Origin: Variovorax terrae
GTDB lineage: Bacteria; Pseudomonadota; Gammaproteobacteria; Burkholderiales; Burkholderiaceae_C
NCBI RefSeq assembly: GCF_022809125.1
Contig: NZ_JALGBI010000001.1
Coordinates: forward strand, 1 to 64,000
Length of the DNA stretch: 64,000 nt
Direction: 5' to 3'
In this document: positions 8,055 through 16,712 of the stretch, piece after piece
How the letters are laid out: every line of letters starts with the position of its first letter
How positions within the stretch are numbered: the first letter of the stretch is position 1
The notes under the pieces: model-generated
Databases searched by the model: none
What the model was told of the DNA's origin: nothing
Seen by the model: the letters and a program-made list of their open reading frames with translations, nothing else
Position numbers and translations under genes: made by a program

Positions 8055-9173
8055 GATGCCCAGATCGACATAGCGCGTCCCATGATGGCTGCTGCCGTCA
8101 TACTGCAGACGAACGCCCCCGACCTCAAAAGTACCCAGGCGTTCCAAGGCAGAGGCTAATGCCGTGCTCGTCGCAGGTCCCGTCGTGGAGGCGAGGCCGC
8201 GCAGGGCCACCTGGGCGGCAAGGTAGCCTTCGAAGCCGAACGACGTGGCTCGCGCACCAGGGCTTGTTTGCAGCGCCTGGCGGTACTGCACCATGATCGG
8301 CAGGCGCCGGTCGTCGAGTTGTGGCACGACCTGGGTGAAGACAATGCCGTTGCTGCGATCACCCAGGCGGCGATGCAGTTGCTGAGGTTGCAGAAGCGAG
8401 ACGCAATAGAGCGTGGAGGCCGGCAGGCCGGCCTCCAGCAGTGCTCCGACGACGGCGATGGCACCTTCGCCGCCGCCGGCCAACAGAACGGCCTGAGGAC
8501 GGGCCTCGACCAGGCGCCGAGCCACCTCGCCCGAGTTCTTGCCGCTCAGATCGAAGCGCAATGACGCAAGCTCTTGCAGGCGGTGCTCCTGCGCAGTAGC
8601 GGAAAACTGGCGGGCGATGTCGTTGCCTGTCGGGTTGTCCATCGTGGCGATGGCGATCCGGCGCGTGCCGATGGTGTCGAGATGGCGCGCGATGTGCCGT
8701 ACCTCGTCGCCAAAGCTTCCGATGACGAAGAAGACATAGCGGTGGTACCCGCGCTGGCTGTCGGCGCCGCTGCGTGCCCCGATCAGCGGAATACGCTGAC
8801 GCTCGGCCCAGGGCATGAGCGCCGCCAGATTGGGTGCTCCTACCGGTGCCAGCAGGGCGACGGCGCCATGCTCGATCCGCAGCGCTTCGGCATTGGCGAC
8901 GCTGCGTTGCGGGTCGTAGCCGTCGTCCAGCGACACCACGCGCACTGGGCGTCCGCCGATGCCACCGGCCGCATTGACGGCCGAGATGGCACCGTCGATC
9001 GCGGTCTTCATCTCCATAGCAGTGTCCGCGAAGATGCCGCTGGCCGGGTAGGTGTGGCCGAGCACGATGGCGGAAGAGGTCTGTGCGCGGACCAGCGGAT
9101 GGCCGATCCCGCTGGCCGCGAAGGTGGCCGCGCACCGGAGCCAGTGCCGGCGGGTCGATCGCATGGGTTTCAT
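8028..9173 (-). CDS. Branched-chain-type ABC substrate-binding protein
   Basis: This 381-residue protein belongs to the periplasmic-binding-protein type 6 (LivK-like) family. Visible features are VLGHTYPASGIFADTAMEMK at the start of the mature domain, AINAAGGIGGRPV-like text (AVNAAGGIGGRPVRV), LLAPVGAPNLAALMPWAE and a C-terminal GFEGYLAAQVALRGL. The N-terminus (STRRHWLRCAATFAASG) looks like a twin-arginine signal. I chose ATG at 9173 because GGAG is seven bases upstream; 9179 is possible. No cognate Liv permease is present nearby, so it is an orphan receptor next to a porin, probably for an aromatic acid. Confidence 0.85.
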   Translation of the reverse strand: MKPMRSTRRHWLRCAATFAASGIGHPLVRAQTSSAIVLGHTYPASGIFADTAMEMKTAIDGAISAVNAAGGIGGRPVRVVSLDDGYDPQRSVANAEALRIEHGAVALLAPVGAPNLAALMPWAERQRIPLIGARSGADSQRGYHRYVFFVIGSFGDEVRHIARHLDTIGTRRIAIATMDNPTGNDIARQFSATAQEHRLQELASLRFDLSGKNSGEVARRLVEARPQAVLLAGGGEGAIAVVGALLEAGLPASTLYCVSLLQPQQLHRRLGDRSNGIVFTQVVPQLDDRRLPIMVQYRQALQTSPGARATSFGFEGYLAAQVALRGLASTTGPATSTALASALERLGTFEVGGVRLQYDGSSHHGTRYVDLGILSRGRVTR

Positions 9174-9267
9174 CGTCATTCTCCAAAAAGGGGCGGCACC
9201 ATTTGGGGGGCCGCGTACTTGCTCGATTGACTGTGACGACAGGCCGTTGCCGGCCTCCTTGATCGGA

Positions 9268-10386
9268 CTAGAAGCGGTGGCGAATGCCGAAGCCGAAGCT
9301 GGTCCCGCTGGCCTTGACGATGGACGGCGGGGCCGGCAAGGTGCGGGTCTCTGTTCTGTCATTCATGACGACCGCATACAGGTCGGTGCGCTTGGAGAGA
9401 TAGTGGTCATAGCCCAGGGTCAGTACCGCCCGCTTGACGTTGCCGCCCGCGGCCGTGCCGGGCACGGGCGTGGGTGTGTCGCTGGTCTTGCGCACCGCGT
9501 AGCCGGCCAGGAAGCGTCCGGTGCCCACGGGCATGGCGGCGCTGACCTCCATCACGCGATACCCGACGTCCTGGGGAGCGGCGTCGGTGCCGTTGTTCTG
9601 TATGCGGCCGACGTGCGCGAACAACTTCACGGCGCTGAAGTCGTAGGATCCGCCGAGCATCCAGGTCTTCACATGATTGGGGGTGGTGCCATCGGCGAAG
9701 GTCAACGGGGTTTTCTTGACCGACTGCCAGGCGAACGAGGCGGCCAGGGGCCCCTGGTCGTAGCTCAGCCGGGCGCCGGTGTTGCCGCCGCCCTGGCCCT
9801 CGGGCAGGCTGCGCGCCACGCTGAATCTCACGCCCGAGAGGCTTGGGCTGTCGTAGGTGGCCTGGTTGGTCCAGGCGGTGCCGCCCGCTTGCGGGCCACC
9901 GATGTGGGTGACCAGGTTCAGGGGACCGAACACCGTCGAATCCGCGAACGCGTTGGACGTGATCGAGTTGAGGAAAAGCAGCGTCGTGATGTTGCCGACT
10001 CGCAGGGTGCCCCAATCCCGGCTGGCGAGGCCGACCCAGCTGGAACGAGAAAAGAACGGGTCAGCCCCGACATTGACAGGTGGTCCGATCGCATCGCTGC
10101 GGCCCACTTCGCCGGTGTCGTTGCGGATGAACGCCGAGAGGTCGAAGATGGCGTTGAGGCCGCCGCCCAGGTCCTCGGTTCCCCGGAAGCCGAGATGGCT
10201 CGTCGACAGGCCGCCGCCATCCAGCCGGGTGACAGATTGATCGAGCGCGTTGACGCCGGTGGCAGCGCCCTTGAAGCGTCCGAGGGTGGCGTCGACGAGG
10301 CCGTACATGGTCACGCTGGACTGGGCCATGGCGAGGCCGCTGGTCGAAACCAGCAGCATTGCAGCGAGTGGGGTCTTGTAATTCAC
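9268..10386 (-). CDS. Gram-negative general porin (Burkholderiales OmpC-like)
   Basis: A 372-residue outer-membrane porin. It begins with GTG at 10386 behind GGAG and a signal peptide ending AMA. The mature start QSSVTMYGLVDATLG, the internal TSHLGFRGTEDLGGGLNAIFDL and SSWVGLASRDWGTLRVGN motifs, and the terminal FGFGIRHRF with final Phe are diagnostic of the family. It would form a 16-stranded trimeric channel. Its place between a binding protein and hydrolase genes suggests substrate-specific uptake across the outer membrane. Confidence 0.92.
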   Translation of the reverse strand: MNYKTPLAAMLLVSTSGLAMAQSSVTMYGLVDATLGRFKGAATGVNALDQSVTRLDGGGLSTSHLGFRGTEDLGGGLNAIFDLSAFIRNDTGEVGRSDAIGPPVNVGADPFFSRSSWVGLASRDWGTLRVGNITTLLFLNSITSNAFADSTVFGPLNLVTHIGGPQAGGTAWTNQATYDSPSLSGVRFSVARSLPEGQGGGNTGARLSYDQGPLAASFAWQSVKKTPLTFADGTTPNHVKTWMLGGSYDFSAVKLFAHVGRIQNNGTDAAPQDVGYRVMEVSAAMPVGTGRFLAGYAVRKTSDTPTPVPGTAAGGNVKRAVLTLGYDHYLSKRTDLYAVVMNDRTETRTLPAPPSIVKASGTSFGFGIRHRF

Positions 10387-10518
10387 GGGGGTGTCTCCTG
10401 GGTTGGTAGATGAAAGAAAAGTCAGGGTTTCAGAAAAAGCCGCTCCCTGGCGTGAGTGCGGGGCACGCACGCCATGAGCGCGGAATGGTGGTCGGGGGGC
10501 GCGAGGCGCTCTAGGGAC

Positions 10519-11316
10519 TCATGGCGAGTTCGCGCACAAGGCTTCGTCGAAGATCGCCACGGCGCGGGTCCAGCCGGCTGAGGCGCCGCGGATCTTCACG
10601 GGAAAGCAGCTGATGAAGAAGCCGTCGGCAGGCAGAGCTTCCAGGTTGTGCAATTTTTCCAGATGGCAATAGCCGATGTCGCGCCCGGCCTTGTGGCCCT
10701 CCCAGATCAATGAAGCATCGCCCGTCTCGGCGTACTTCTTTGCGGTGTAGGCAAAGGGCGCGTCCCAACTCCAGGCATCCGTGCCGGTGAGCCGCACGCC
10801 GCGCTCCAGCAGGTACAGCGTGGCCTCGTAGCCCATGCCGCAGCCAGCGCGGGTGTAGGCCGGCGTGCCGTAGGCGCTGCCCGCACGCGTGTTGACAACG
10901 ACGATCTCTAGCGGCTGGAGGCGGTGCTCGATGCGATCGAGCTCGGCCTCGACATCGGCGGGCTGCACCACATAGCCATCGGGCAGATGGCGGAAATCCA
11001 GTTTCACCCCTGGCTGAAAGCACCAGTTCAGATCGACCTCGTCGATCGCAATGGCACGCTCGCCGCCATCCATGGTCGATGCGAAGTGCCAAGGCGCGTC
11101 AAGGTGGGTGCCGTTGTGGGTGTTGAGTTGCACATCCTCAACGGCCCAAGCCTCGCCGTCGGGCAGATCTTCGCGCTTGAGGCCGGGAAAGAACTGCGCC
11201 AGATCCCCGTAACTCATCTGATGATCGATGTACTGGATCTTCGGACCCAGGCCGGGGGGATCGGAGGGAATGTCATTCTCGAGATGCATCGAGATGTCGA
11301 TGAAGCGGCGTTTCAT
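10519..11316 (-). CDS. Cyclase-family metal hydrolase (kynurenine formamidase-like), copy 1
   Basis: A 265-residue member of the cyclase family that includes bacterial kynurenine formamidase and isatin hydrolase. The metal-binding motif NTHNGTHLDAPWHF is at residues 66-78 (His67, His71, Asp73, His77). TGTDAWSWDAPF and FPVKIRGASAGWTRAVAIF occur later, as in its paralogue at 31629. Known relatives hydrolyse an amide, lactam or lactone to an acid; the substrate here is unknown. It is followed nine bases later by the ABC permease gene, so it belongs to the importer operon under TetR control. Confidence 0.85.
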   Translation of the reverse strand: MKRRFIDISMHLENDIPSDPPGLGPKIQYIDHQMSYGDLAQFFPGLKREDLPDGEAWAVEDVQLNTHNGTHLDAPWHFASTMDGGERAIAIDEVDLNWCFQPGVKLDFRHLPDGYVVQPADVEAELDRIEHRLQPLEIVVVNTRAGSAYGTPAYTRAGCGMGYEATLYLLERGVRLTGTDAWSWDAPFAYTAKKYAETGDASLIWEGHKAGRDIGYCHLEKLHNLEALPADGFFISCFPVKIRGASAGWTRAVAIFDEALCANSP

Positions 11317-11325
11317 GGTGGGACC

Positions 11326-12093
11326 TCAGGGTTGTTTCCAGCGAAGCAGGCGGCGCTCAGCCGCGCCGAGAAGCGCGTTGCTGGCGAAGCCGATCACACC
11401 GAGCAGGGCGACGCCCGCAAAGAGCTCTGCTGACCGGAAGGCGCGCGCCGCCTGCAGAATGGCCTGGCCCAGGCCCTGCTGGGACGCCAGCATCTCGCCG
11501 ACGATCGCGAGAATCAGCGAGACGGTGAGCGACAGGCGCATGCCCGCCAGCGCATCGGGCAATGCATTGGGCAGACCGATCTTGAAGACGAAGGCCAGAG
11601 GCGACAGCCTCAACACGCGTCCAACTTCGTGCAACCTGGGCTCCATGGTGGCAAAGCCGTGGACAGTGGCCAGCAGGACCGGCCATACCGCACCGAAGGC
11701 AATCACCACCAGCACCATCGCCGGGGATAGGCCGATCAGGGCGATGGCGATCGGCATGATGGCGGAGGCTGGCAGCGGGCGGATCACCTCCAGCATAGGC
11801 TGCAGCCAGGCCCGTAGCGTGGCCGAGGTGCCGATCAACGCCCCCAGTGCGATACCGATCAGGGAGGCCAGGGCCCAGCCATAGGCCATGCGCTTGATCG
11901 TGCCCAAGGTAAGGCCGAACAGTTCCCCGTGCGACAGTCCTTGGACCAGCGCGTCAAATGTGGCCTGGGGGGCTGGCAGGAAGATCGGCGACACCCACTC
12001 ACGGTTAGCCACAACGGCCCAGACGCCGAGCAGACCCAATGTGACGGCGATGCTGGACACGGCGGCGCTCCAGCGCGAGGATGTGCTGATCAT
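11326..12093 (-). CDS. ABC transporter permease (SsuC/TauC-like), second copy
   Basis: A 255-residue inner-membrane permease with about six membrane spans. It carries the cytoplasmic EAA-type loop (EVGRVLRLSPLAFVFKIGLP) that docks on the ATPase. ATG at 12093 overlaps the stop of the upstream permease by four bases, so the two are coupled and probably form a heterodimer. An in-frame upstream extension has only out-of-character Arg/Pro text and was rejected. Confidence 0.9.
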   Translation of the reverse strand: MISTSSRWSAAVSSIAVTLGLLGVWAVVANREWVSPIFLPAPQATFDALVQGLSHGELFGLTLGTIKRMAYGWALASLIGIALGALIGTSATLRAWLQPMLEVIRPLPASAIMPIAIALIGLSPAMVLVVIAFGAVWPVLLATVHGFATMEPRLHEVGRVLRLSPLAFVFKIGLPNALPDALAGMRLSLTVSLILAIVGEMLASQQGLGQAILQAARAFRSAELFAGVALLGVIGFASNALLGAAERRLLRWKQP

Positions 12094-12857
12094 GGCTGGT
12101 CTCCCGGGGCGCCGGAAAGCGAATGACGGAACCATCTGCGCTGCAGGCCGAGGAGCCCGGCGCTCACACCCCAGCCCAGCAGCCCGATCCACACCACGAG
12201 TGCGAACATCAGGTCTGGGCGCAAGCTCTGCTGCGCGCTCATCAAGGCATAACCCAGGCCTTGCGGGTTGGCGGCGATCTCGACCGTGACCCCGACCACC
12301 AGCGCGATGCCCACGCTCAGGCGAAAAGCCACGAAGATACGCGGCAGCGCCGCCGGAAGAACGATCTTGCCCACTCGCGCCAAGGGAGAGAAACCCAGGA
12401 CTCGCGCCACCTCCAGCAGGCGCGGATCGACTTGCCGGATGGCCGCCTGGGTGAGAATCAGCATCGGCCAGAAGCAGGTGAAGGCGACAACGGCGATCTC
12501 CATCGCGGAACCGAACCCGAACATCAGCAATGACACGGGAATCAACGCTACCGAAGGCACCGGTCGCAGCAACTCCACGGACAGGGCCGAGGCTTGAGCC
12601 GCAGGGCGTGACAGGCCCAACCAAACGCCAGTCAGCAGGCCGAGTCCGCCGCCCAGGATCAGACCCGACAGGGCTGCCCACAAGGTCTGGCAGGAACCGA
12701 GCCAGATGCTCCCATCGACCAGCGCCTGCCACAGCGCCGCAGCCACCTGCGTGGGACGGGCCAGCGCATCGCTTTGCACGTCGCTGAGCCGCATGCCGGC
12801 CTCGGCCAGCGCCAGCAGCGACAGCGGGACGATCAGACCGCGTGCGTCAGGCTTCAT
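12090..12857 (-). CDS. ABC transporter permease (SsuC/TauC-like), first copy
   Basis: A 255-residue membrane protein of the nitrate/sulfonate/taurine permease group. Features are an N-terminal span (GLIVPLSLLALAEAG), hydrophobic helices and the EAA loop (EVARVLGFSPLARVGKIVLP) near residue 160. Partner of the second permease at 11326 and of the ATPase whose gene ends 51 bases upstream. Confidence 0.9.
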   Translation of the reverse strand: MKPDARGLIVPLSLLALAEAGMRLSDVQSDALARPTQVAAALWQALVDGSIWLGSCQTLWAALSGLILGGGLGLLTGVWLGLSRPAAQASALSVELLRPVPSVALIPVSLLMFGFGSAMEIAVVAFTCFWPMLILTQAAIRQVDPRLLEVARVLGFSPLARVGKIVLPAALPRIFVAFRLSVGIALVVGVTVEIAANPQGLGYALMSAQQSLRPDLMFALVVWIGLLGWGVSAGLLGLQRRWFRHSLSGAPGDQP

Positions 12858-12908
12858 GACGAGCCTCCAGCGGGGATGCGTGGCGCGGCTCCAGTGTCCT
12901 TTGGCAGC

Positions 12909-13748
12909 TCATGCGTGCGTTTCCTTGATGTAGTCAAAAGCCGAGCGGCGCAGGCGCAGGAACTCGGGGGCTTCGCGCGTGGCCAGCTGGTTGCGGGGCC
13001 GGTCGAGATGAACCGGGAATGTCTGCGCCAGGCTGGACTGCTCGCCCGGGTTCGTCCGCAGCGCGAGCACCGTGTCGCCCAGGTAGATGGCTTCTTCCAG
13101 GTCGTGCGTAATGAAGAGCACGGTGGTGCCCGCGGCCTCGACCAATTGCAGCATCTCGTCCTGCAAGGTCTGGCGCGTCATCGCATCGAGCGCACCGAAA
13201 GGCTCGTCCATCAACAGCACGGCCGGCTCTTGTGCCAGGCACCGGGCGATCTGCAGGCGCTGCTGCATGCCGCCCGACAGCTGTCCCGGGTACTTGTCGG
13301 TGTGTGCCGCCAATCCCACTTTACTCAGCAAGGCCTGGATGCGGTCGGCTCGCTCAACCTTCGGCACGCGGGCTGCCTCCAACGCCAGGCTGACATTGCC
13401 GGTCACCGTGCGCCACGGCAGCAGGGCCTTGGCGTAGTCCTGGAAAACAATGGCGACGTCCTGCGCGGGCCCGGTCACGGGCAGCCCATTGCGCCGCACC
13501 TGTCCTGCAGTGGGATGCACGAGGCCGGTCAGCAGACGCAGCAGCGTGGTCTTGCCGCAGCCCGAGGGGCCGATCACGCAGACGAACTCCCCGCGACGCA
13601 TCGTGAAGCTGAGGCGGTTGATCACCCGGCGGCGTCCGAAATCCAATGCCACGTCGTCGAAGGCGATCAGGGGCTTGTCCGGGCTTTCCTGGACCAGGGC
13701 CAGGTGCTGGGGCGCCGTGCGCGTGTCGCGGGCGAGGGCAGCGGTCAT
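12909..13748 (-). CDS. ABC transporter ATP-binding protein (SsuB/TauB-like)
   Basis: A 279-residue ATPase with Walker A GPSGCGKT (60-67), Q-loop VFQDYAKALLPWRTV, signature LSGGMQQR (157-164), Walker B VLLMDEP (178-183) and switch His in FITHD. It matches the nitrate/sulfonate/taurine importer subclass. It lies eight bases after the binding-protein gene. Alone it does not define the substrate. Confidence 0.93.
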   Translation of the reverse strand: MTAALARDTRTAPQHLALVQESPDKPLIAFDDVALDFGRRRVINRLSFTMRRGEFVCVIGPSGCGKTTLLRLLTGLVHPTAGQVRRNGLPVTGPAQDVAIVFQDYAKALLPWRTVTGNVSLALEAARVPKVERADRIQALLSKVGLAAHTDKYPGQLSGGMQQRLQIARCLAQEPAVLLMDEPFGALDAMTRQTLQDEMLQLVEAAGTTVLFITHDLEEAIYLGDTVLALRTNPGEQSSLAQTFPVHLDRPRNQLATREAPEFLRLRRSAFDYIKETHA

Positions 13749-13755
13749 GACTTTC

Positions 13756-14676
13756 TCACTTGGCGATCAGCGAGCCGACCGTCGGCCGCTTCTTCAGCAT
13801 GTCCTGCTCACGCATCGTGTCGACCCAGAAGCGCAGGTGGCCGTCGGTCATGTCGCTTGCCAGCAGTGGCCAAGGCGTAGCCTGCAGCACGGGAGGCGGC
13901 ACCTTGAAGTACTTGCCAAGGTCGGCGTAGGCCTCGCTGCGGTTGGCCTGGGCGTAGGCAACGGCGTCGGCGAGAGCATGGCGGAAGGCCTGTATGGCGG
14001 GGCCATTGCTGCTGGCCCATTTGCGCGTCGCGGTGTAGACAACGGTAGAGAAGCCGTTGGGCATCTCTGGCGCGAAGCCCTGCAGCGGTACGCCGATCCC
14101 GCCGGCACGCATGCGGCCGATGAACGGTTCGGCCGTCACCACGGCGTCGACGCCCCCGCCGCGCAGCACGTCAGGCATCTGCGGAAGAGACACTTCGATG
14201 AAGCTCACGAGCTTGGCATCGATGCCGTGCATGGACAGCCAGCGGCGCACGAGCACGTGCAGGGTTCCATTCAAGCCCGGTACACCGACCTTCTTTCCCA
14301 CCAGATCCCGGGCCTCCCGGATGCCTGCATCCGATCGCACGACGACGCCGATGGAGTTCTTCGTGTTGTCGTAGAGCGATCCGCTGGCGAGGCCGACGAG
14401 GTCTAGCCCGCTGTCCGCGGCTTGGAGAAAGACAGCCGGCGTGGTGCCGCCGATCTGTACAGAGTTGGAGACCAGCGCGGGCGGTACGTTGGACGTCAGC
14501 GTGATGAGCTGGAGCTGAACGTCCAGGCCCCGTTTTTCGAAGAAGCCGCGCTCCTTGGCGATGAAGGCTGCCGCGAAATCGGGGACGGCGGTGTAGCCGA
14601 GCGTGATCTTGGTTTGGGCCAGTGCGGCGCCGCCAAGCAGTGATACGGCCAGGGCCAGGGTGCGAAGGAAGTCCAT
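13756..14676 (-). CDS. ABC substrate-binding protein (NMT1/SsuA-like)
   Basis: A 306-residue periplasmic protein. ATG at 14676 follows AGGAGACAAC. The signal peptide is MDFLRTLALAVSLLGGAALA, then QTKITLGYTAVPDFAAAF. The pattern FFEKRGLDVQLQ, GVPGLNGTLHVLVRRWL and AVVTAEPFIGRM matches the SsuA/THI5 binding family. First gene of the importer operon; the promoter appears to lie about 240 bases upstream, between and under two 14 bp palindromes. Confidence 0.9.
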   Translation of the reverse strand: MDFLRTLALAVSLLGGAALAQTKITLGYTAVPDFAAAFIAKERGFFEKRGLDVQLQLITLTSNVPPALVSNSVQIGGTTPAVFLQAADSGLDLVGLASGSLYDNTKNSIGVVVRSDAGIREARDLVGKKVGVPGLNGTLHVLVRRWLSMHGIDAKLVSFIEVSLPQMPDVLRGGGVDAVVTAEPFIGRMRAGGIGVPLQGFAPEMPNGFSTVVYTATRKWASSNGPAIQAFRHALADAVAYAQANRSEAYADLGKYFKVPPPVLQATPWPLLASDMTDGHLRFWVDTMREQDMLKKRPTVGSLIAK

Positions 14677-15139
14677 GTTGTCTCCTTGATGCAAGTCAAT
14701 GGATGGCATGGCCGCGAGTGCGGCGAATGCCACGCTGACGTACTCACAGAGAGAGCTGCCTAGTGCCTGGTGCCGACGCGAGGGCAACCCTTTGCTTGTC
14801 GATCTGCCTATCCATGCCGCTGTGGCGTCCCAGGGGCGGCACAACGACAGCACTTGGATCACGCGTTGTCGACTGCAGCGCTACGAGACATCTCTCATGA
14901 TGTACGATCGTACAAATTATATTGTACGATCGTATAAATCAAGATATGGGGTTTACCCGAGGATGTGAGGAGGGTCGCTGCAGGCTTGGCGACCCTCCTG
15001 CGTGCGTCGCGGCCAAGGGGGCCCGGCTTAGGGATGAGGCTTCGCCTGAGAGGCGGCGCTGGTAACGGCGCCGCCTCTGAAAAAGTGAAGCGCAGTGTGG
15101 TCCGAGGTTCGCGAAGAGCCAGCGTCTTCGCGCTATTTA
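14677..15139. other. Promoter and leader region of importer operon
   Basis: No gene. The minus-strand promoter with two operators lies at about 14901-14940. The remaining roughly 220 bases form a long untranslated leader. The binding-protein frame stays open through it to 14862, so an N-terminal extension cannot be wholly excluded, but the signal peptide and ribosome site fix the start at 14676. Confidence 0.6.
14901..14937 (-). promoter_or_regulatory. Tandem palindromic operators around a -10 box
   Basis: A perfect 14 bp palindrome TGTACGATCGTACA (14901-14914) and a near-identical TGTACGATCGTATA (14923-14936) are spaced 22 bp apart, two helical turns. On the minus strand TATAAT lies exactly between them (14921-14916), with TTGATT as possible -35 about 15-16 bp further up. 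Binding would cover spacer and start site: classical repression of the importer operon, most likely by the adjacent TetR protein. Confidence 0.8.
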
Positions 15140-15955
15140 CTACCCACGGGATGCGCCGCGCCGCGCCGGCCTGTGCGGCACTGGCGCCTGCGCACTGGGT
15201 TTGTCGAGCACCGCGTGGAACCCGCCAGCGATGAATGCGAGCAATTCTTCCTTCGCCGCCGGATCAGACGCGCGATTCTCCCCATTCGAGAGCCTCTCGA
15301 CGCGCTGGTCGGTCAGGAAGTGCAAGAGAGCACCGAGCATGAACTGGTAGCACCACGCCACGCGCCCGCGGCTGGCCTGCGGAACCGTCGTCATCAAGGC
15401 ATCGATGAAGGCGTTGGCCAGCGGGTCGAAGAACTCGTGGTGCGCGCGGTCTGCCTCCGGGGTCGGGGCCGCGAGATCGCGGGCGGCCATCAGCGCGTAG
15501 TACTGCCCTTCGGGGTGCTGGTGCAGGGCGACAAGCGGACTCACGAACGCATCCAGAATGCGCTTCAACCTCGAGTGTGGATCGGGGTCGCTGGATACCG
15601 TGCGCAGTGCCTCGAGCCTGGCGGCGATGGCGGGGCTCCAGGACTCGAAGATGGCATGGTAAAGCTCATGCTTGGCGCCGTAGTAGTAGCCAACCAGTGC
15701 AATGGGAACGCTGGCTTCGGAGGCGATGTCTCGTATCGAAACCGCATGGAATCCCCTGAGGGCAAACAGCTTCTCGGCGGCGAGCAGGATATTGGTCCGT
15801 CGGTCCGGCTGCGGCTCACGCTGCGCCGATCGCCCCACGGGAATGCGGCGCGGAGGTGGGGCCACTGGTATCAATTTGGCGGCTTCTGGCTTGGGCTGTG
15901 GCTTTTTGGGAGGCATGGGCTGAGAGTGGCTGGGCAGTACGCCATTGTTACGCAT
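15140..15955 (-). CDS. TetR-family transcriptional regulator
   Basis: A 271-residue protein. The TetR DNA-binding domain spans about residues 53-100: RTNILLAAEKLFALRGFHAVSIRDIASEASV, then VGYYYGAKHELYHAIFE. A long Pro/Lys-rich tail precedes it, so translation may instead start at Met 15916 (MPPKKPQ). The C-terminal ligand domain contains a PEGQYYALMAARDLA stretch like regulators of acyl-CoA or aromatic catabolism. A variant of the palindrome it probably binds lies on its own promoter at 15970. It sits between the importer operon and the CoA-ligase operon and may govern both. Confidence 0.85.
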   Translation of the reverse strand: MRNNGVLPSHSQPMPPKKPQPKPEAAKLIPVAPPPRRIPVGRSAQREPQPDRRTNILLAAEKLFALRGFHAVSIRDIASEASVPIALVGYYYGAKHELYHAIFESWSPAIAARLEALRTVSSDPDPHSRLKRILDAFVSPLVALHQHPEGQYYALMAARDLAAPTPEADRAHHEFFDPLANAFIDALMTTVPQASRGRVAWCYQFMLGALLHFLTDQRVERLSNGENRASDPAAKEELLAFIAGGFHAVLDKPSAQAPVPHRPARRGASRG

Positions 15956-15969
15956 GGCGGGCACCACAC

Positions 15970-15984
15970 TATACGACCGTACAA
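15970..15984 (-). promoter_or_regulatory. Operator variant at the tetR promoter
   Basis: TATACGACCGTACA matches TGTACGATCGTACA at 12 of 14 positions. On the minus strand it overlaps a -10-like TATAGT a few bases before the tetR start. Inferred autoregulation site. Confidence 0.65.
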
Positions 15985-16149
15985 ACTCGGCCTGGCGCAT
16001 GGCCGCGGTTGGCTCATCCAACTCGCCTGCGCACCGTCTCCAAGAGCTGGGCGGTCTGGGACACCGCGGACAGCGGCTAAGCCGCCAGCGATCGGGCGCC
16101 CAGGAAGTCTCTGCGCTTCAGCAGCCTGGTCGATCTTGTTGGGAAATCC

Positions 16150-16712
16150 TCAGCGTGACGCCATGCGCAGTGCATCGTCCAGGCGAATCACTTCGCCGTT
16201 GAGGGATGTATTGGTCACGATGTGCAGCGCAAGCAAGGCGAACTCGCCCGGTTCGCCGAGCCGCCGCGGGAAGGGAATCGATGCAGCCAAGCCTTGCTGG
16301 ACAGCCTCGGGCAACTCCTTCAACAGCGGCGCCGAGAACAGCCCGGGTGCGATCGTGCAGACGCGGACGCCGTGTTGCGCCAGATCGCGCGCCATCGGAA
16401 GCGTCATGGCCGCCACACCGCCCTTGCTGGCCGCATAGGCCTTCTTCGGCCTGGCCGTCAAAGGTTGCCACCGACGCTGTGTTGACGATGACCGCTCGCC
16501 GTCTCCCGTGGCCGGAGAGAGTGCCGCCATCTGACTGCGGCCAGGCGGCAGACGTTGTACGTTCCGACGAGGTCGTTGAGATCGAGGATGGCTGCACGGG
16601 CGCTTGCGCCGGCGAGTGCTCGTGCGGTGGCAGCCCCCAACCCTGAAACGCCACCAGTGATGACTGCGGCTTGATCTTTGATTTCCGTGCCTTGTGTCTC
16701 TTGCTTCTTCAA
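16150..16712 (-). pseudogene. Short-chain dehydrogenase (3-hydroxyacyl-CoA dehydrogenase type II-like), destroyed
   Basis: The Rossmann start is intact ([21 protein letters not shown]...AILDLN), but the text then jumps to [12 protein letters not shown], so roughly 80 residues with the NAG motif are missing. Three further frame changes are needed to read [28 protein letters not shown] and [16 protein letters not shown]. The C-terminus through [17 protein letters not shown] is good. The catalytic Ser and YxxxK motifs survive only in separate frames. It originally followed the CoA ligase gene directly, with overlapping stop and start, and would have supplied the dehydrogenase step of a beta-oxidation-like side-chain cleavage. 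Confidence 0.85.
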
